Assembly: GCF_020172685.1 (NCBI RefSeq) | Contig: NZ_CP083986.1 | Coordinates: forward strand, 958,008 to 971,672 | Reading direction: 5' to 3' | Source: [Mycobacterium] nativiensis | GTDB lineage: Bacteria; Actinomycetota; Actinomycetes; Mycobacteriales; Mycobacteriaceae | DNA length: 13,665 nt | Shown here: positions 6,517 to 13,341 of the stretch, piece after piece | How positions within the stretch are numbered: position 1 is the stretch's first letter | Layout of the letters: each line of letters opens with the position of its first letter | Translations under genes and position numbers: made by a program | The notes under the pieces: generated by a model | Told to the model about the DNA's origin: nothing | Seen by the model: the letters and a program-made list of their open reading frames with translations, nothing else | The model's database searches: none

Positions 6517-7122
6517 TCAGGCCCGGCGGGCCAACAGGTAGTGCCGCACCGGCTGACCGCCGTTGGCGGGTACGTAGTTCGGTTCGTCGCCGGCGCTGAC
6601 CAGCTCCCACTCCGGCGCGAAGATCCGCTCGATCTCGGCTTGGTCGATACCGCGGACCCCGAACAATGCGCCGGGGGTGAACCCGACGATCAGCATCCGC
6701 GAGTCCCGCCCGGTCACCGCGTTGACCTGTCGGACGTACACCGCACGGTCCTGATCGTTCATTCCGTGCAGGCAACCGCTGTCGGTCACCAGGTTGAAGG
6801 CCTCGCCGAGATCGGCCTCGCTGAGCTGGGCGATATCGGCGCAGAGGAATCGCACCGACACCTTCCCGGCCGCAGCCTTGGCCCGGGCGATCCGCAGGGC
6901 CCGGGGAGTGAAGTCGATGCCGGTGACCCGCCATCCGTTGTGCGCCAGGTAGATGGCGTTGTCGCCGGTGCCGCACCCCAGATCCAATGCGGTGCCCGGC
7001 GACAACGCCTCACCCGAGTCGCTCTCGACCAGGCTGCGCAACCCGCGGGCCAGGGCATGGCCGTCCCACGGAGTGAACCCCAGCCGGTACATCGCCCGGA
7101 ACAGCAGTCGCCTCGCCGCCAT
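6517..7122 (-). CDS. Class I SAM-dependent methyltransferase
   Basis: A 201-aa protein with a Rossmann-like methyltransferase domain. Motif I is LDLGCGTGD (46-54), the SAM glycine loop; D70 in VTGIDFTPRAL is the acidic residue that normally contacts the ribose; a CADIAQL motif follows near 94-100; and DSGCLHGM lies near 113-120. The N-terminal segment (MYRLGFTPWDGHALARGL) resembles the TPMT/TehB-like group, which methylate small thiols, selenium or tellurium compounds, but the substrate cannot be told from sequence. It starts 5 nt after the stop of the PPOX gene on the same strand, so the two are probably co-transcribed, with PPOX first. It converges on the small membrane-protein gene with only 4 bp between stops and no visible terminator. 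I do not recall this pair at the same place in M. tuberculosis. Confidence 0.85.
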   Translation of the reverse strand: MAARRLLFRAMYRLGFTPWDGHALARGLRSLVESDSGEALSPGTALDLGCGTGDNAIYLAHNGWRVTGIDFTPRALRIARAKAAAGKVSVRFLCADIAQLSEADLGEAFNLVTDSGCLHGMNDQDRAVYVRQVNAVTGRDSRMLIVGFTPGALFGVRGIDQAEIERIFAPEWELVSAGDEPNYVPANGGQPVRHYLLARRA

Positions 7123-7127
7123 CGTGT

Positions 7128-7553
7128 CTAGACCGCCCCCATATCGGCGGAGATCCAGTGTTGGGGGCGCAAGTAGATGATCACCTGCTCGCCCAGTTCG
7201 GCCAGCGCGAATTTGAGGTATCGCTCGGCCCGCTCCGGGGGCAGGTAGCGTCGGGCCAGCTCGACGTGGTGATCGTCGGTGCCGCGTTCGATACGGCTGA
7301 CATCACCGTCGACGGCGACGTAGCGCAGGGTCGGCTCTGTCCGCTCCACCATCAGCGAAAAGGAACCGGCGGTCTCGATCAACCGCGCCTTGCGCGAGCC
7401 CGCACCGGTCAGCACCCACGGGTCGCCGCCCGGGGCGTACTGGTACCACATCGGCACCGTGAGCGGGCCGCGGCCGACACCGGCGTTCACCGACAGCGCC
7501 GCGATGTGCGGCTCGGCCAGGAACTGCTCGCGTTCCTCCTTGGACAGGGCCAT
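7128..7553 (-). CDS. Pyridoxamine 5'-phosphate oxidase-fold (PPOX/FDOR) protein
   Basis: A 141-aa split beta-barrel protein. The helix MALSKEEREQFLAEPHIAAL and then GPLTVPMWYQY (29-39) are the usual start of actinobacterial PPOX-class proteins. WVLTGAGSRKARLIE (46-60) carries the Ser/Arg/Lys residues that commonly hold the flavin or F420 phosphate. RYVAVDGDVSRIE (77-89) is the matching barrel strand. Such proteins bind FMN, F420 or sometimes haem or biliverdin and reduce small molecules. The exact cofactor and substrate are not visible, although mycobacteria are rich in F420-using members. ATG 7553 lies 6 nt after a -10-like TAGCCT, so it is probably leaderless. The methyltransferase gene follows 5 nt later. 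A hairpin from the helicase operon precedes it. Confidence 0.85.
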   Translation of the reverse strand: MALSKEEREQFLAEPHIAALSVNAGVGRGPLTVPMWYQYAPGGDPWVLTGAGSRKARLIETAGSFSLMVERTEPTLRYVAVDGDVSRIERGTDDHHVELARRYLPPERAERYLKFALAELGEQVIIYLRPQHWISADMGAV

Positions 7554-7559
7554 GTTTCG

Positions 7560-7565
7560 AGGCTA
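7560..7565 (-). promoter_or_regulatory. Candidate -10 box for the leaderless PPOX-methyltransferase pair
   Basis: The minus strand reads TAGCCT with exactly 6 nt before the ATG at 7553, so the A of ATG would be the transcription start. No Shine-Dalgarno is seen. Confidence 0.5.
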
Positions 7566-7566
7566 A

Positions 7567-7604
7567 CCGCCAGGCTCGGCTCCGTGCGTTTGCCGTGCTG
7601 GCGG
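7567..7604 (-). terminator. Candidate hairpin terminator after the XPB helicase gene
   Basis: CCGCCAG (7567-7573) and CTGGCGG (7598-7604) are perfect complements. Inside them CGGC (7577-7580) and GCCG (7592-7595) can also pair. It lies 7 bp past the helicase stop and fills most of the 57-bp gap before the PPOX gene. There is no U tract, so the terminator role is tentative. Confidence 0.4.
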
Positions 7605-7610
7605 GTCGAC

Positions 7611-9263
7611 CTAAATCGCCGGACCGAGCAGGTCGTCGGCGTCGCGGATGATGTAGCCGTAGCCCTGCTCGGCCAGGAACCGCTGCCGGTGCGCGGCGTA
7701 CTCGGCGTCGAGGCTGTCGCGGGCGACCACCGAGTAGAACACCGCGCCACCGCCGTCGGCCTTGGGGCGCAACAGCCGGCCGAGCCGCTGGGCCTCTTCC
7801 TGCCGGGACCCGAAGGTGCCGGAGACCTGCACGGCCACCGACGCCTCCGGCAGGTCGATGGAGAAGTTGGCGACCTTGGACACCACCAGGGTGGAGACCT
7901 CGCCGCTGCGGAAGGCATCGAACAGCTTCTCCCGCTCGGCGGTGCGGGTCGAGCCCTGAATCACCGGGGCGCCCAACTGCTCACCCAGTTCTTCGAGCTG
8001 GTCGAGGTAGGCGCCGATCACCAGGGTCTGCTCGCCGGGATGCTGTTTGAGGATGGAGCGCACCACCGCGATCTTGGAGTGCACCGTCGAGCACAGTTTG
8101 TAGCGCTCCTCGGGTTCGGCGACGGCGTAGGTCATCCGCTCGGTCTCGGTCATGGTGACCCGCACCTCGATGCATTCGGCCGGCGCGATCCAGCCCTGCG
8201 CTTCGATGTCCTTCCACGGCGCGTCGTAGCGTTTCGGCCCGATCAGGGAGAACACATCACCTTCGCGGCCGTCCTCCCGGATCAGCGTCGCGGTCAGCCC
8301 GAGCCTCCGGCGTGACTGCAGGTCGGCGGTCATCCGGAACACCGGTGCGGGCAGCAGATGGACCTCGTCGTAGATGATCAGCCCCCAGTCGCGGCTGTCG
8401 AACAGCTCCAGGTGCCGGTATTCGCCCTTGGTGCGCCGGGTGATCACCTGATAGGTGGCGATGGTGACCGGCCGGATCTCCTTGCGCTCCCCGGAGTATT
8501 CGCCGATCTCCTCCTCGGTCAGCGAGGTGCGGGCGATCAGCTCGCGTTTCCACTGCCGGCCGGCGACGGTGTTGGTGACCAGGATCAGCGTGGTGGCCTT
8601 CGCCTTGGCCATCGCCGCGGCGCCGACCAGGGTCTTGCCGGCACCGCAGGGCAACACCACCACTCCCGAGCCGCCGGACCAGAACGAATCGGCGGCCATC
8701 TCCTGGTAGTCGCGCAGGTGCCAGCCGTCCTGAGCCAGGTCGATCGGATGCGCCTCGCCGTCGACGTAGCCGGCCAGATCCTCTGCGGGCCAGCCGATCT
8801 TGAGCAGCATCTGCTTGACCCGGCCGCGCTCGCTGGGATGCACCACGACGGTGTCGTCGTCGATGCGGGCGCCGAGCATCGGGGCGATCTTCTTGTTGCG
8901 CAGCACCTCCTCGAGCACGGCACGGTCCAGGCTCACCAAGGTCAGCCCGTGGACCGGGCTCTTCACCAGCTGCAGGCGCCCGTAGCGGGCCATGGTGTCG
9001 ACGATGTCGACCAGCAGCGGCTGGGGCACCGCGTACCGGGAGTGGCTGACCAGTGCGTCGACCACCTGCTCGGCGTCATGGCCGGCTGCGCGGGCGTTCC
9101 ACAACGCCAGCGGGGTGATCCGGTAGGTGTGGATGTGCTCGGGGGCGCGTTCCAACTCGGCGAACGGCGCGATTGCGGCACGCGCCGCGCCGGCCTGCTC
9201 GTGGTCGACCTCGAGCAGCACGGTCTTGTCGGATTGGACGATCAACGGCCCGTCGGTGCTCAT
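7611..9263 (-). CDS. ercc3: XPB/Ssl2-type DNA repair helicase (ERCC3 homologue)
   Basis: A 550-aa superfamily 2, 3'-to-5' DNA helicase/translocase, similar to M. tuberculosis XPB (Rv0861c). Residues 6-100 form an XPB N-terminal damage-recognition-like module. The ATPase core follows: Walker A LPCGAGKT with K210, IATYQV (268-273), DEVH at 299-302, GLTATLIRED (322-331) containing the XPB 'RED' motif at 329-331, GSTRTAEREKLFDAF in the second RecA lobe, and arginine-finger motif VI QRLGRLLRPK (492-501). All motifs are intact. ATG 9263 is chosen because a GATAAT -10-like box lies 6 nt upstream and the M. tuberculosis protein is about the same length; the frame stays open to 9446, but that part is antisense-like and overlaps the next gene. 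It follows a partner gene by 34 bp on the same strand. Bacteria have no TFIIH, so its role is repair or recombination rather than promoter melting. Confidence 0.95.
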   Translation of the reverse strand: MSTDGPLIVQSDKTVLLEVDHEQAGAARAAIAPFAELERAPEHIHTYRITPLALWNARAAGHDAEQVVDALVSHSRYAVPQPLLVDIVDTMARYGRLQLVKSPVHGLTLVSLDRAVLEEVLRNKKIAPMLGARIDDDTVVVHPSERGRVKQMLLKIGWPAEDLAGYVDGEAHPIDLAQDGWHLRDYQEMAADSFWSGGSGVVVLPCGAGKTLVGAAAMAKAKATTLILVTNTVAGRQWKRELIARTSLTEEEIGEYSGERKEIRPVTIATYQVITRRTKGEYRHLELFDSRDWGLIIYDEVHLLPAPVFRMTADLQSRRRLGLTATLIREDGREGDVFSLIGPKRYDAPWKDIEAQGWIAPAECIEVRVTMTETERMTYAVAEPEERYKLCSTVHSKIAVVRSILKQHPGEQTLVIGAYLDQLEELGEQLGAPVIQGSTRTAEREKLFDAFRSGEVSTLVVSKVANFSIDLPEASVAVQVSGTFGSRQEEAQRLGRLLRPKADGGGAVFYSVVARDSLDAEYAAHRQRFLAEQGYGYIIRDADDLLGPAI

Positions 9264-9269
9264 GTGCCC

Positions 9270-9275
9270 ATTATC
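9270..9275 (-). promoter_or_regulatory. Candidate -10 box for leaderless XPB helicase
   Basis: The minus strand reads GATAAT, one mismatch from TATAAT, with 6 nt before the ATG at 9263. It sits in the 34-bp gap after the upstream gene, so the helicase may be transcribed on its own as well as by readthrough. Confidence 0.45.
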
Positions 9276-9297
9276 CGGAGTGCTCTGACAACGCCGG

Positions 9298-11625
9298 TCA
9301 CTGTTGGGCCGCCGCGATCGAGGTGATGCGGTGGATGGTGAAATCGCGCATCTGTCCCGAGGTGGAATCGAACGCCACCAGCTGGCCGCCGCGGACCAGC
9401 ACCGGGGAGACCTCCCGCTGGGTGGCCACCCCGGCGGCGTCGACATAACCGATCAGCACCGTCGAGCCCTCCAGCGCGGCGCGCTTCAACACGATCATCG
9501 CGGTCACCGGCTCCAGGCGGATGTTGTCGAACGGCGCCGAGGTCACCGTGCGCAGCACGCGAACCAGCGCGGTCAGGCTTTCGCCGCTGGGGCCGCCCGA
9601 CGTGCGGTGGCTGCGGCGCTCGGCGGGAGTGGGCACCCGCACCCCGCGGGCGCGGATGTCGACGATGGTGCCGGTGGAGTCTTCGGCGGCCGGGGCGAAG
9701 CCGGCGGCGCGCAACGCCGTCAGCACGTCGGCGATCGGGGCCTGTGCCACCGCCACCGTCGGGGCCAGCAACCGCAGGCCCAGTTTCTCGGCTGCCGGGA
9801 CCGCGACCGCCTGGGCCAGCAGGACCGGATCGTCGCACCGCACGAACGACGCCGCCATCCCGATCCGCAGCTGCCCGTGCCGGCGCGCGACGTCGTCGAT
9901 CAGATAGGTGAGCCCTTGCGGCACCGGGGTTTTGGAGTGCCTCTCGAAGAACGCCTGCAAGCCCGCGCCGGTCCGGCCGACGTCCAGGGCGGCCCGGATG
10001 GTCGGTTCGGACACCCGGTACACCATGGCGGCACCGGCCGATTCGACGACGGCGACGACGCCCAGTTCCTCGGCCAGATCCCGTTTGAGCGGACCGGGTA
10101 CCACCACGGTCAGGTCGGCCTGCACCAGGAAGTGGTCGATCGGCTCGGGTAAGACGCGGGCCATCGAAGAGATCGCCGCGATGGCCGCCGCGGGGGATGG
10201 GGCTGCGCCGCCGACGGCATCGGCGACACCGGCCAACAGGGCGCGCCCGGGGGAGCTGATCGCGCCGCGGCCCAGCACACCGAGCGCATGCGCCTCGTCG
10301 AGCAGTTCACCCACCGGGGCGGGCTGCAGGCGGTTGGCCCACCGCGGCCGGCGCCACACCAGGGCCTGCGACGCGGTCGTGGCGTCCACTCCGGCGCCCT
10401 CGGGCAGCCCGGCGAGCATGTCCAGCAGCAGCCGGCGGTCCAGCGGGGCCGCAGTGGAGAACAGTGGTGTGGACAGCGCTGCCCGGGGCTTGCCGTCCGC
10501 GCCGCGGCTGCCGATCAGGCCCGGCCGGGCAGGCAGGTCCAGCCAGGTGGAGGCCAGCAGGTGCCAGCGTTCGGCGGTGGGTCGCTCGGCGAACCGGTCG
10601 GCCAGTACCGTCGGCGCCCAGTACGGACCTTCGGAGTCCGGCCAGTCCTGCTGGTCGGCGGTGGCCGGGTCGGGGAAGTCGGCCGCGATCAGCCGGGCGG
10701 TGGCCGCCAGTTCGAGCAGCAGCCCCAGCCGGGTCTCGTCGACGCCGGTCGACTTCGCCAGTCGTTTGACCTCCCGCACGCCCAGCCCGCCGCTGCGCAG
10801 TTCGGGAACCGGCGTATCGGCCAGGTTGGCCAGGATCACGTCGAGCTCGCGCAGCAGGTCGATCACCGCGCCGGCCGCGGCAGCGTCCACGTCGGCCGCG
10901 GTGGTCTGCGACACCACCGGATCCGGGGCGCTCAGCTCGAGTGGACCCGGCTGCTCGCCGCGCAACACCTGCCCGACCACCCGCGGCAGGATGACCGTGT
11001 CGTCGTCGATACGGCGCAGCAGGCCCGTCGCCAGCAGCCGCGGTACCGGATGCTCCGGCGGCGCCCCGGGGGCGGCGTCACGGGTGCGGCCGACCGGGGA
11101 GCCGGCCAGCAGCTTGTCCAGCAGGTCGCGTTGCGGTGCGTCCAGATCTGCGACCGCGGCGACGAACCCCGGGATCTGCGCGGCGCCGTGCGTCGACGAC
11201 TCCTCGGTGACCTGGCCCGGATGCCACGGCAGGCCCGCGCCGGCCTCGGCGACCACCCGCAGCGCCCCTCCCGGGTCGGGAGAGCCCCAGCACAGCGCCC
11301 GTTCGATCAGGTCGGCCAATGCCTCGGCCACCTCGTCGGCGGGGGCGGATGCACCGATGCGTGCCAGCAGATCGGCAACCGGCACCTCGGCGGTGTCGGC
11401 GTGCAGCACCAGCAACGCGTCGAGGACGGCGAGCCGCAGGAAATCCAGCTCGTCGGTGGCTGCCCGCACCGACTGGCGGGCCTGCGCCCGGGCCGCCAGG
11501 GCGGCGATGCTGCCCGGCGCCGGCTGAGCGAGGTCGGGCCGCAGCTCCAGCAGTCGGATCAGCCCCGGGTCGGGCAGGTCGGTCAGCCACGATCCCAGCG
11601 GCACACCCCGGGCGTGTTCAATCAT
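9298..11625 (-). CDS. XPB-partner protein with XPB N-terminal-like module and WYL-like C-terminus (Rv0862c-like)
   Basis: A 775-aa protein with no Walker A or DEAD/H motif, so it is not itself a helicase. Residues 1-490 are mostly alpha-helical and rich in Ala/Leu, with several possible winged-helix stretches (for example 278-315, [20 protein letters not shown]). Residues about 497-590 repeat the module found at the N-terminus of the adjacent [25 protein letters not shown] and [11 protein letters not shown] line up with IVQSDKTVLL, TYR, HSRYAVPQ and IVDTMARYGRL. This corresponds to the 'helicase conserved C-terminal/XPB-Ssl2' family. The end (712-770: [17 protein letters not shown], then [20 protein letters not shown]) looks like a WYL domain, which in other bacterial proteins senses nucleic acid or nucleotides. 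ATG 11625 follows a TACGCT box by 8 nt. It lies 34 bp upstream of XPB. A role with XPB in repair is inferred. Confidence 0.85.
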   Translation of the reverse strand: MIEHARGVPLGSWLTDLPDPGLIRLLELRPDLAQPAPGSIAALAARAQARQSVRAATDELDFLRLAVLDALLVLHADTAEVPVADLLARIGASAPADEVAEALADLIERALCWGSPDPGGALRVVAEAGAGLPWHPGQVTEESSTHGAAQIPGFVAAVADLDAPQRDLLDKLLAGSPVGRTRDAAPGAPPEHPVPRLLATGLLRRIDDDTVILPRVVGQVLRGEQPGPLELSAPDPVVSQTTAADVDAAAAGAVIDLLRELDVILANLADTPVPELRSGGLGVREVKRLAKSTGVDETRLGLLLELAATARLIAADFPDPATADQQDWPDSEGPYWAPTVLADRFAERPTAERWHLLASTWLDLPARPGLIGSRGADGKPRAALSTPLFSTAAPLDRRLLLDMLAGLPEGAGVDATTASQALVWRRPRWANRLQPAPVGELLDEAHALGVLGRGAISSPGRALLAGVADAVGGAAPSPAAAIAAISSMARVLPEPIDHFLVQADLTVVVPGPLKRDLAEELGVVAVVESAGAAMVYRVSEPTIRAALDVGRTGAGLQAFFERHSKTPVPQGLTYLIDDVARRHGQLRIGMAASFVRCDDPVLLAQAVAVPAAEKLGLRLLAPTVAVAQAPIADVLTALRAAGFAPAAEDSTGTIVDIRARGVRVPTPAERRSHRTSGGPSGESLTALVRVLRTVTSAPFDNIRLEPVTAMIVLKRAALEGSTVLIGYVDAAGVATQREVSPVLVRGGQLVAFDSTSGQMRDFTIHRITSIAAAQQ

Positions 11626-11633
11626 CGTCGACC

Positions 11634-11639
11634 AGCGTA
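11634..11639 (-). promoter_or_regulatory. Candidate -10 box for the leaderless XPB-partner gene
   Basis: The minus strand reads TACGCT, 8 nt before the ATG at 11625, within the 62-bp divergent spacer. No Shine-Dalgarno is seen. Confidence 0.45.
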
Positions 11640-11675
11640 AGGCCCAACCGAATCACGTCACCGATCGCGACCTGT

Positions 11676-11681
11676 CAGAAT
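11676..11681 (+). promoter_or_regulatory. Candidate -10 box for the 62-aa gene and moa operon
   Basis: CAGAAT lies 6 nt before the GTG at 11688, so the GTG could be the first transcribed codon. It has one mismatch to TANNNT (C for T). It would drive the hypothetical gene and the three Moco genes behind it. Confidence 0.4.
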
Positions 11682-11687
11682 GGTGCC

Positions 11688-11876
11688 GTGGCTGCAAACC
11701 AGGACAGTAAGAAGCGGTATGTCGACAACGGTTGGCCGGAGACCGACGGCGAACCCGCAGTGAGCGAGCTGCGCACCGACCGGGCGGGCGCGCTGTCGCC
11801 GTTCGGGGACGTGGTGTTCCCGCTGCCGTCTGACGACCTGCCCTACCTGCACCCGGTCACCGTCGTCAACAGCTAG
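11688..11876 (+). CDS. Small conserved hypothetical protein (Rv0863-like position)
   Basis: A 62-aa protein from GTG 11688, too short to assign a domain. It begins [20 protein letters not shown], is polar and acidic, has no hydrophobic segment or cysteines, and ends [13 protein letters not shown]. tuberculosis has a small hypothetical gene (Rv0863) in the same place between the XPB-partner gene and moaC2, which supports it being real. The frame remains open upstream to 11319, but that part is antisense to the partner gene. The GTG is favoured by its -10-like box 6 nt upstream and by falling right after the divergent spacer. moaC2 begins 12 bp after its stop, so it is probably the first gene of the Moco operon; a link to Moco is only positional. 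Confidence 0.65.
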   Translation: MAANQDSKKRYVDNGWPETDGEPAVSELRTDRAGALSPFGDVVFPLPSDDLPYLHPVTVVNS

Positions 11877-11888
11877 GCCCTGACCGTC

Positions 11889-12368
11889 ATGACCGGTGCC
11901 GGCCCGCTGTCACACCTCGACGAAAGCGGCGCGGCGCATATGGTCGACGTCGGCGCCAAGGCGCCCACCAAGCGCACCGCGGTGGCCGCCGGGGTGCTGC
12001 GCACCACCGCGGAAGTGGTGCAACTGATCTCGTCAGGCGGGCTGCCCAAAGGCGACGCGCTGGCCACCGCGCGGGTGGCGGGCATCATGGCCGCCAAACA
12101 CACCAGTGACCTGATCCCGCTCTGCCATCAACTGGCACTGACCGGAGTCGACGTCGACTTCACCATCGGGGAAGCCCAGATCGACATCACCGCCGCCGTG
12201 CGCACCACCGACCGCACCGGGGTGGAGATGGAAGCGCTGACGGCGGTCAGCGTGGCAGCCCTGACCCTCTACGACATGATCAAGGCCGTCGACCGCGCCG
12301 CCGTCATCGACGATATCCGGGTGCTCAGCAAAGAAGGCGGACGCACCGGGGCCTGGGAGCGCCAGTGA
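11889..12368 (+). CDS. moaC2: Cyclic pyranopterin monophosphate synthase MoaC
   Basis: A 159-aa enzyme that converts 3',8-cyclo-7,8-dihydro-GTP, made by MoaA, to cyclic pyranopterin monophosphate in molybdenum cofactor synthesis. Catalytic and binding residues of the family are present: K70 and H80 in [18 protein letters not shown]114 in the [17 protein letters not shown] block, and D129 and K132 in YDMIKAVDR. The N-terminal [20 protein letters not shown] aligns with the usual MoaC start, which supports ATG 11889 over the internal ATG at 11940. The native proteins form hexamers. It lies 12 bp after the 62-aa gene and overlaps mog by 4 bp, so it is part of a tight operon. Named moaC2 by position, since mycobacteria usually carry a second moaC elsewhere. 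There is no clear Shine-Dalgarno, so translation may be coupled. Confidence 0.95.
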   Translation: MTGAGPLSHLDESGAAHMVDVGAKAPTKRTAVAAGVLRTTAEVVQLISSGGLPKGDALATARVAGIMAAKHTSDLIPLCHQLALTGVDVDFTIGEAQIDITAAVRTTDRTGVEMEALTAVSVAALTLYDMIKAVDRAAVIDDIRVLSKEGGRTGAWERQ

Positions 12369-12844
12369 CCGACCGAACCGCCCACGTCATCATCGCCTCC
12401 ACCCGGGCCTCGGCCGGTGTCTACACCGACCGCACCGGGCCGATCATCGCCGACTGGCTGGCGCAGCGCGGCTTCGCACCGGTGCAGCCCGAGGTGGTGC
12501 CCGACGGCGAGCCGGTCGGCGCGGCGCTGCGGGCCGCGGTGGCCGCCGAGGCGAACCTGATCATCACCTCCGGGGGCACCGGTATCTCACCGACCGACGA
12601 CACCCCGGCACAGACGTCCGCCGTGCTGGACTACCAGGTCCCCGGCCTGGCCGACGCCATCCGCCGCTCGGGGCTGCCGAAGGTGCCGACCTCGGTGCTG
12701 TCCCGCGGGGTGTGCGGAGTGGCCGGCCGGACGCTGATCGTCAACCTGCCCGGCTCCACCGGCGGCGTGCGCGACGGTCTCGGGGTGCTCGCCGACGTCC
12801 TGGATCACGCGCTGGACCAACTCGCGGGCGGAGACCACAGCTGA
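12365..12844 (+). CDS. mog: Molybdopterin adenylyltransferase (Mog/MoaB type)
   Basis: A 159-aa MoCF-domain protein. Mog/MoaB-type enzymes adenylylate molybdopterin with ATP, priming it for molybdate insertion. The two family signatures are plain: [14 protein letters not shown] (68-81), the glycine-rich loop followed by catalytic aspartates, and [13 protein letters not shown] (127-139), which holds the pterin. It is a single domain; the molybdate-inserting MoeA partner is not in this window. GTG 12365 overlaps the moaC2 stop by 4 bp (GTGA), giving translational coupling, and its TGA overlaps the moaE2 ATG by 1 bp (TGATG). It matches the position of M. tuberculosis Rv0865, annotated mog. MoaB-type and MogA-type proteins are hard to separate by eye, so the subfamily name is less certain than the role. 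Confidence 0.92.
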   Translation: MTDRTAHVIIASTRASAGVYTDRTGPIIADWLAQRGFAPVQPEVVPDGEPVGAALRAAVAAEANLIITSGGTGISPTDDTPAQTSAVLDYQVPGLADAIRRSGLPKVPTSVLSRGVCGVAGRTLIVNLPGSTGGVRDGLGVLADVLDHALDQLAGGDHS

Positions 12845-13281
12845 TGGCCCCCACCGACGTGCTGGTGCTGCGGGCGGCGGTCACCGAGCAGCCCATCGTG
12901 CTGGCCGAACACGAGGAACTGGTGAGCCACCGGGCCGCGGGGGCGATCGTCGGATTCGTCGGCATGATCCGTGACCACGACCAGGGCCGGCAGGTGAGCA
13001 GGCTGGAGTATTCGGCGCATCCCTCGGCGGGGCAGGTGATGGACGAAGTGCTGGCCGAGATCGCCGAACAGGTCAGCGGGGTTCGCGCGCTGGCGGCCAG
13101 TCATCGGGTCGGCCCCCTGCATATCGGGGATGCGGCCCTGGTGGCCGCCGTGGCTGCCGATCACCGCCGGCAGGCGTTCGAGGCCTGCGCGCTGCTCGTC
13201 GACACCGTCAAGGAGCGCCTGCCGGTGTGGAAGCACCAGTTCTTCGCCGACGGCACTGAGGAGTGGGTCGGCTCGGCCTAA
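12844..13281 (+). CDS. moaE2: Molybdopterin synthase large (catalytic) subunit MoaE
   Basis: A 145-aa protein. With the sulfur-carrying small subunit MoaD it converts cyclic pyranopterin monophosphate to molybdopterin. Family features in order: [16 protein letters not shown] (33-48) with the conserved arginine, [10 protein letters not shown] (54-63), [14 protein letters not shown] (87-100), and the catalytic end [17 protein letters not shown] with K123 and K130, matching the two essential lysines of E. coli MoaE. The ATG shares its A with the mog stop (TGATG), indicating coupling; the open frame extends upstream to 12712 but that is inside mog. No moaD lies next to it. In M. tuberculosis moaD2 and moaA2 sit beyond rpfA, so the partner is probably just outside this window. 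A strong terminator follows 11 bp after the stop. Confidence 0.95.
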   Translation: MAPTDVLVLRAAVTEQPIVLAEHEELVSHRAAGAIVGFVGMIRDHDQGRQVSRLEYSAHPSAGQVMDEVLAEIAEQVSGVRALAASHRVGPLHIGDAALVAAVAADHRRQAFEACALLVDTVKERLPVWKHQFFADGTEEWVGSA

Positions 13282-13292
13282 GACCTGCAGAT

Positions 13293-13332
13293 ACGAAAAA
13301 GCGGGGCCGGTGATCCGGCCCCGCTTTTTCGT
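13293..13332. terminator. Bidirectional Rho-independent terminator between moaE2 and rpfA
   Basis: A perfect 18-bp stem around a 4-nt TGAT loop. The left arm runs from A-C-G-A5 through GCGGGGCCGG (13293-13310); the right arm runs from CCGGCCCCGC into T5-C-G-T (13315-13332). The A5/T5 stretches give a U-run on either strand, so it can end moaE2 transcripts (+) and rpfA transcripts (-). The moaE2 stop is 11 bp to its left and the rpfA stop 9 bp to its right. Confidence 0.9.
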
Positions 13333-13341
13333 GGTCTCTGC

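Noticed and set aside
9264..9446. 61-codon N-terminal extension of the XPB helicase
   Set aside because: The translation is Arg/Ser/Pro-rich and unlike XPB, it overlaps the coding end of the upstream gene, and ATG 9263 has a well-placed -10-like box and gives the expected length.
9908..11640. Two long plus-strand frames (539 and 450 codons)
   Set aside because: Both are antisense to the 775-aa XPB-partner gene, and are Ser/Arg- or Gly/Gln-rich with no domain.
11319..11687. Upstream extension of the 62-aa protein to 185 aa
   Set aside because: The added part is antisense to the XPB-partner gene and very Arg/Pro/Ala-rich; the GTG at 11688 has a -10-like box.
12712..12843. N-terminal extension of MoaE2
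   Set aside because: Lies in mog in another frame; TGATG overlap and MoaE length favour ATG 12844.
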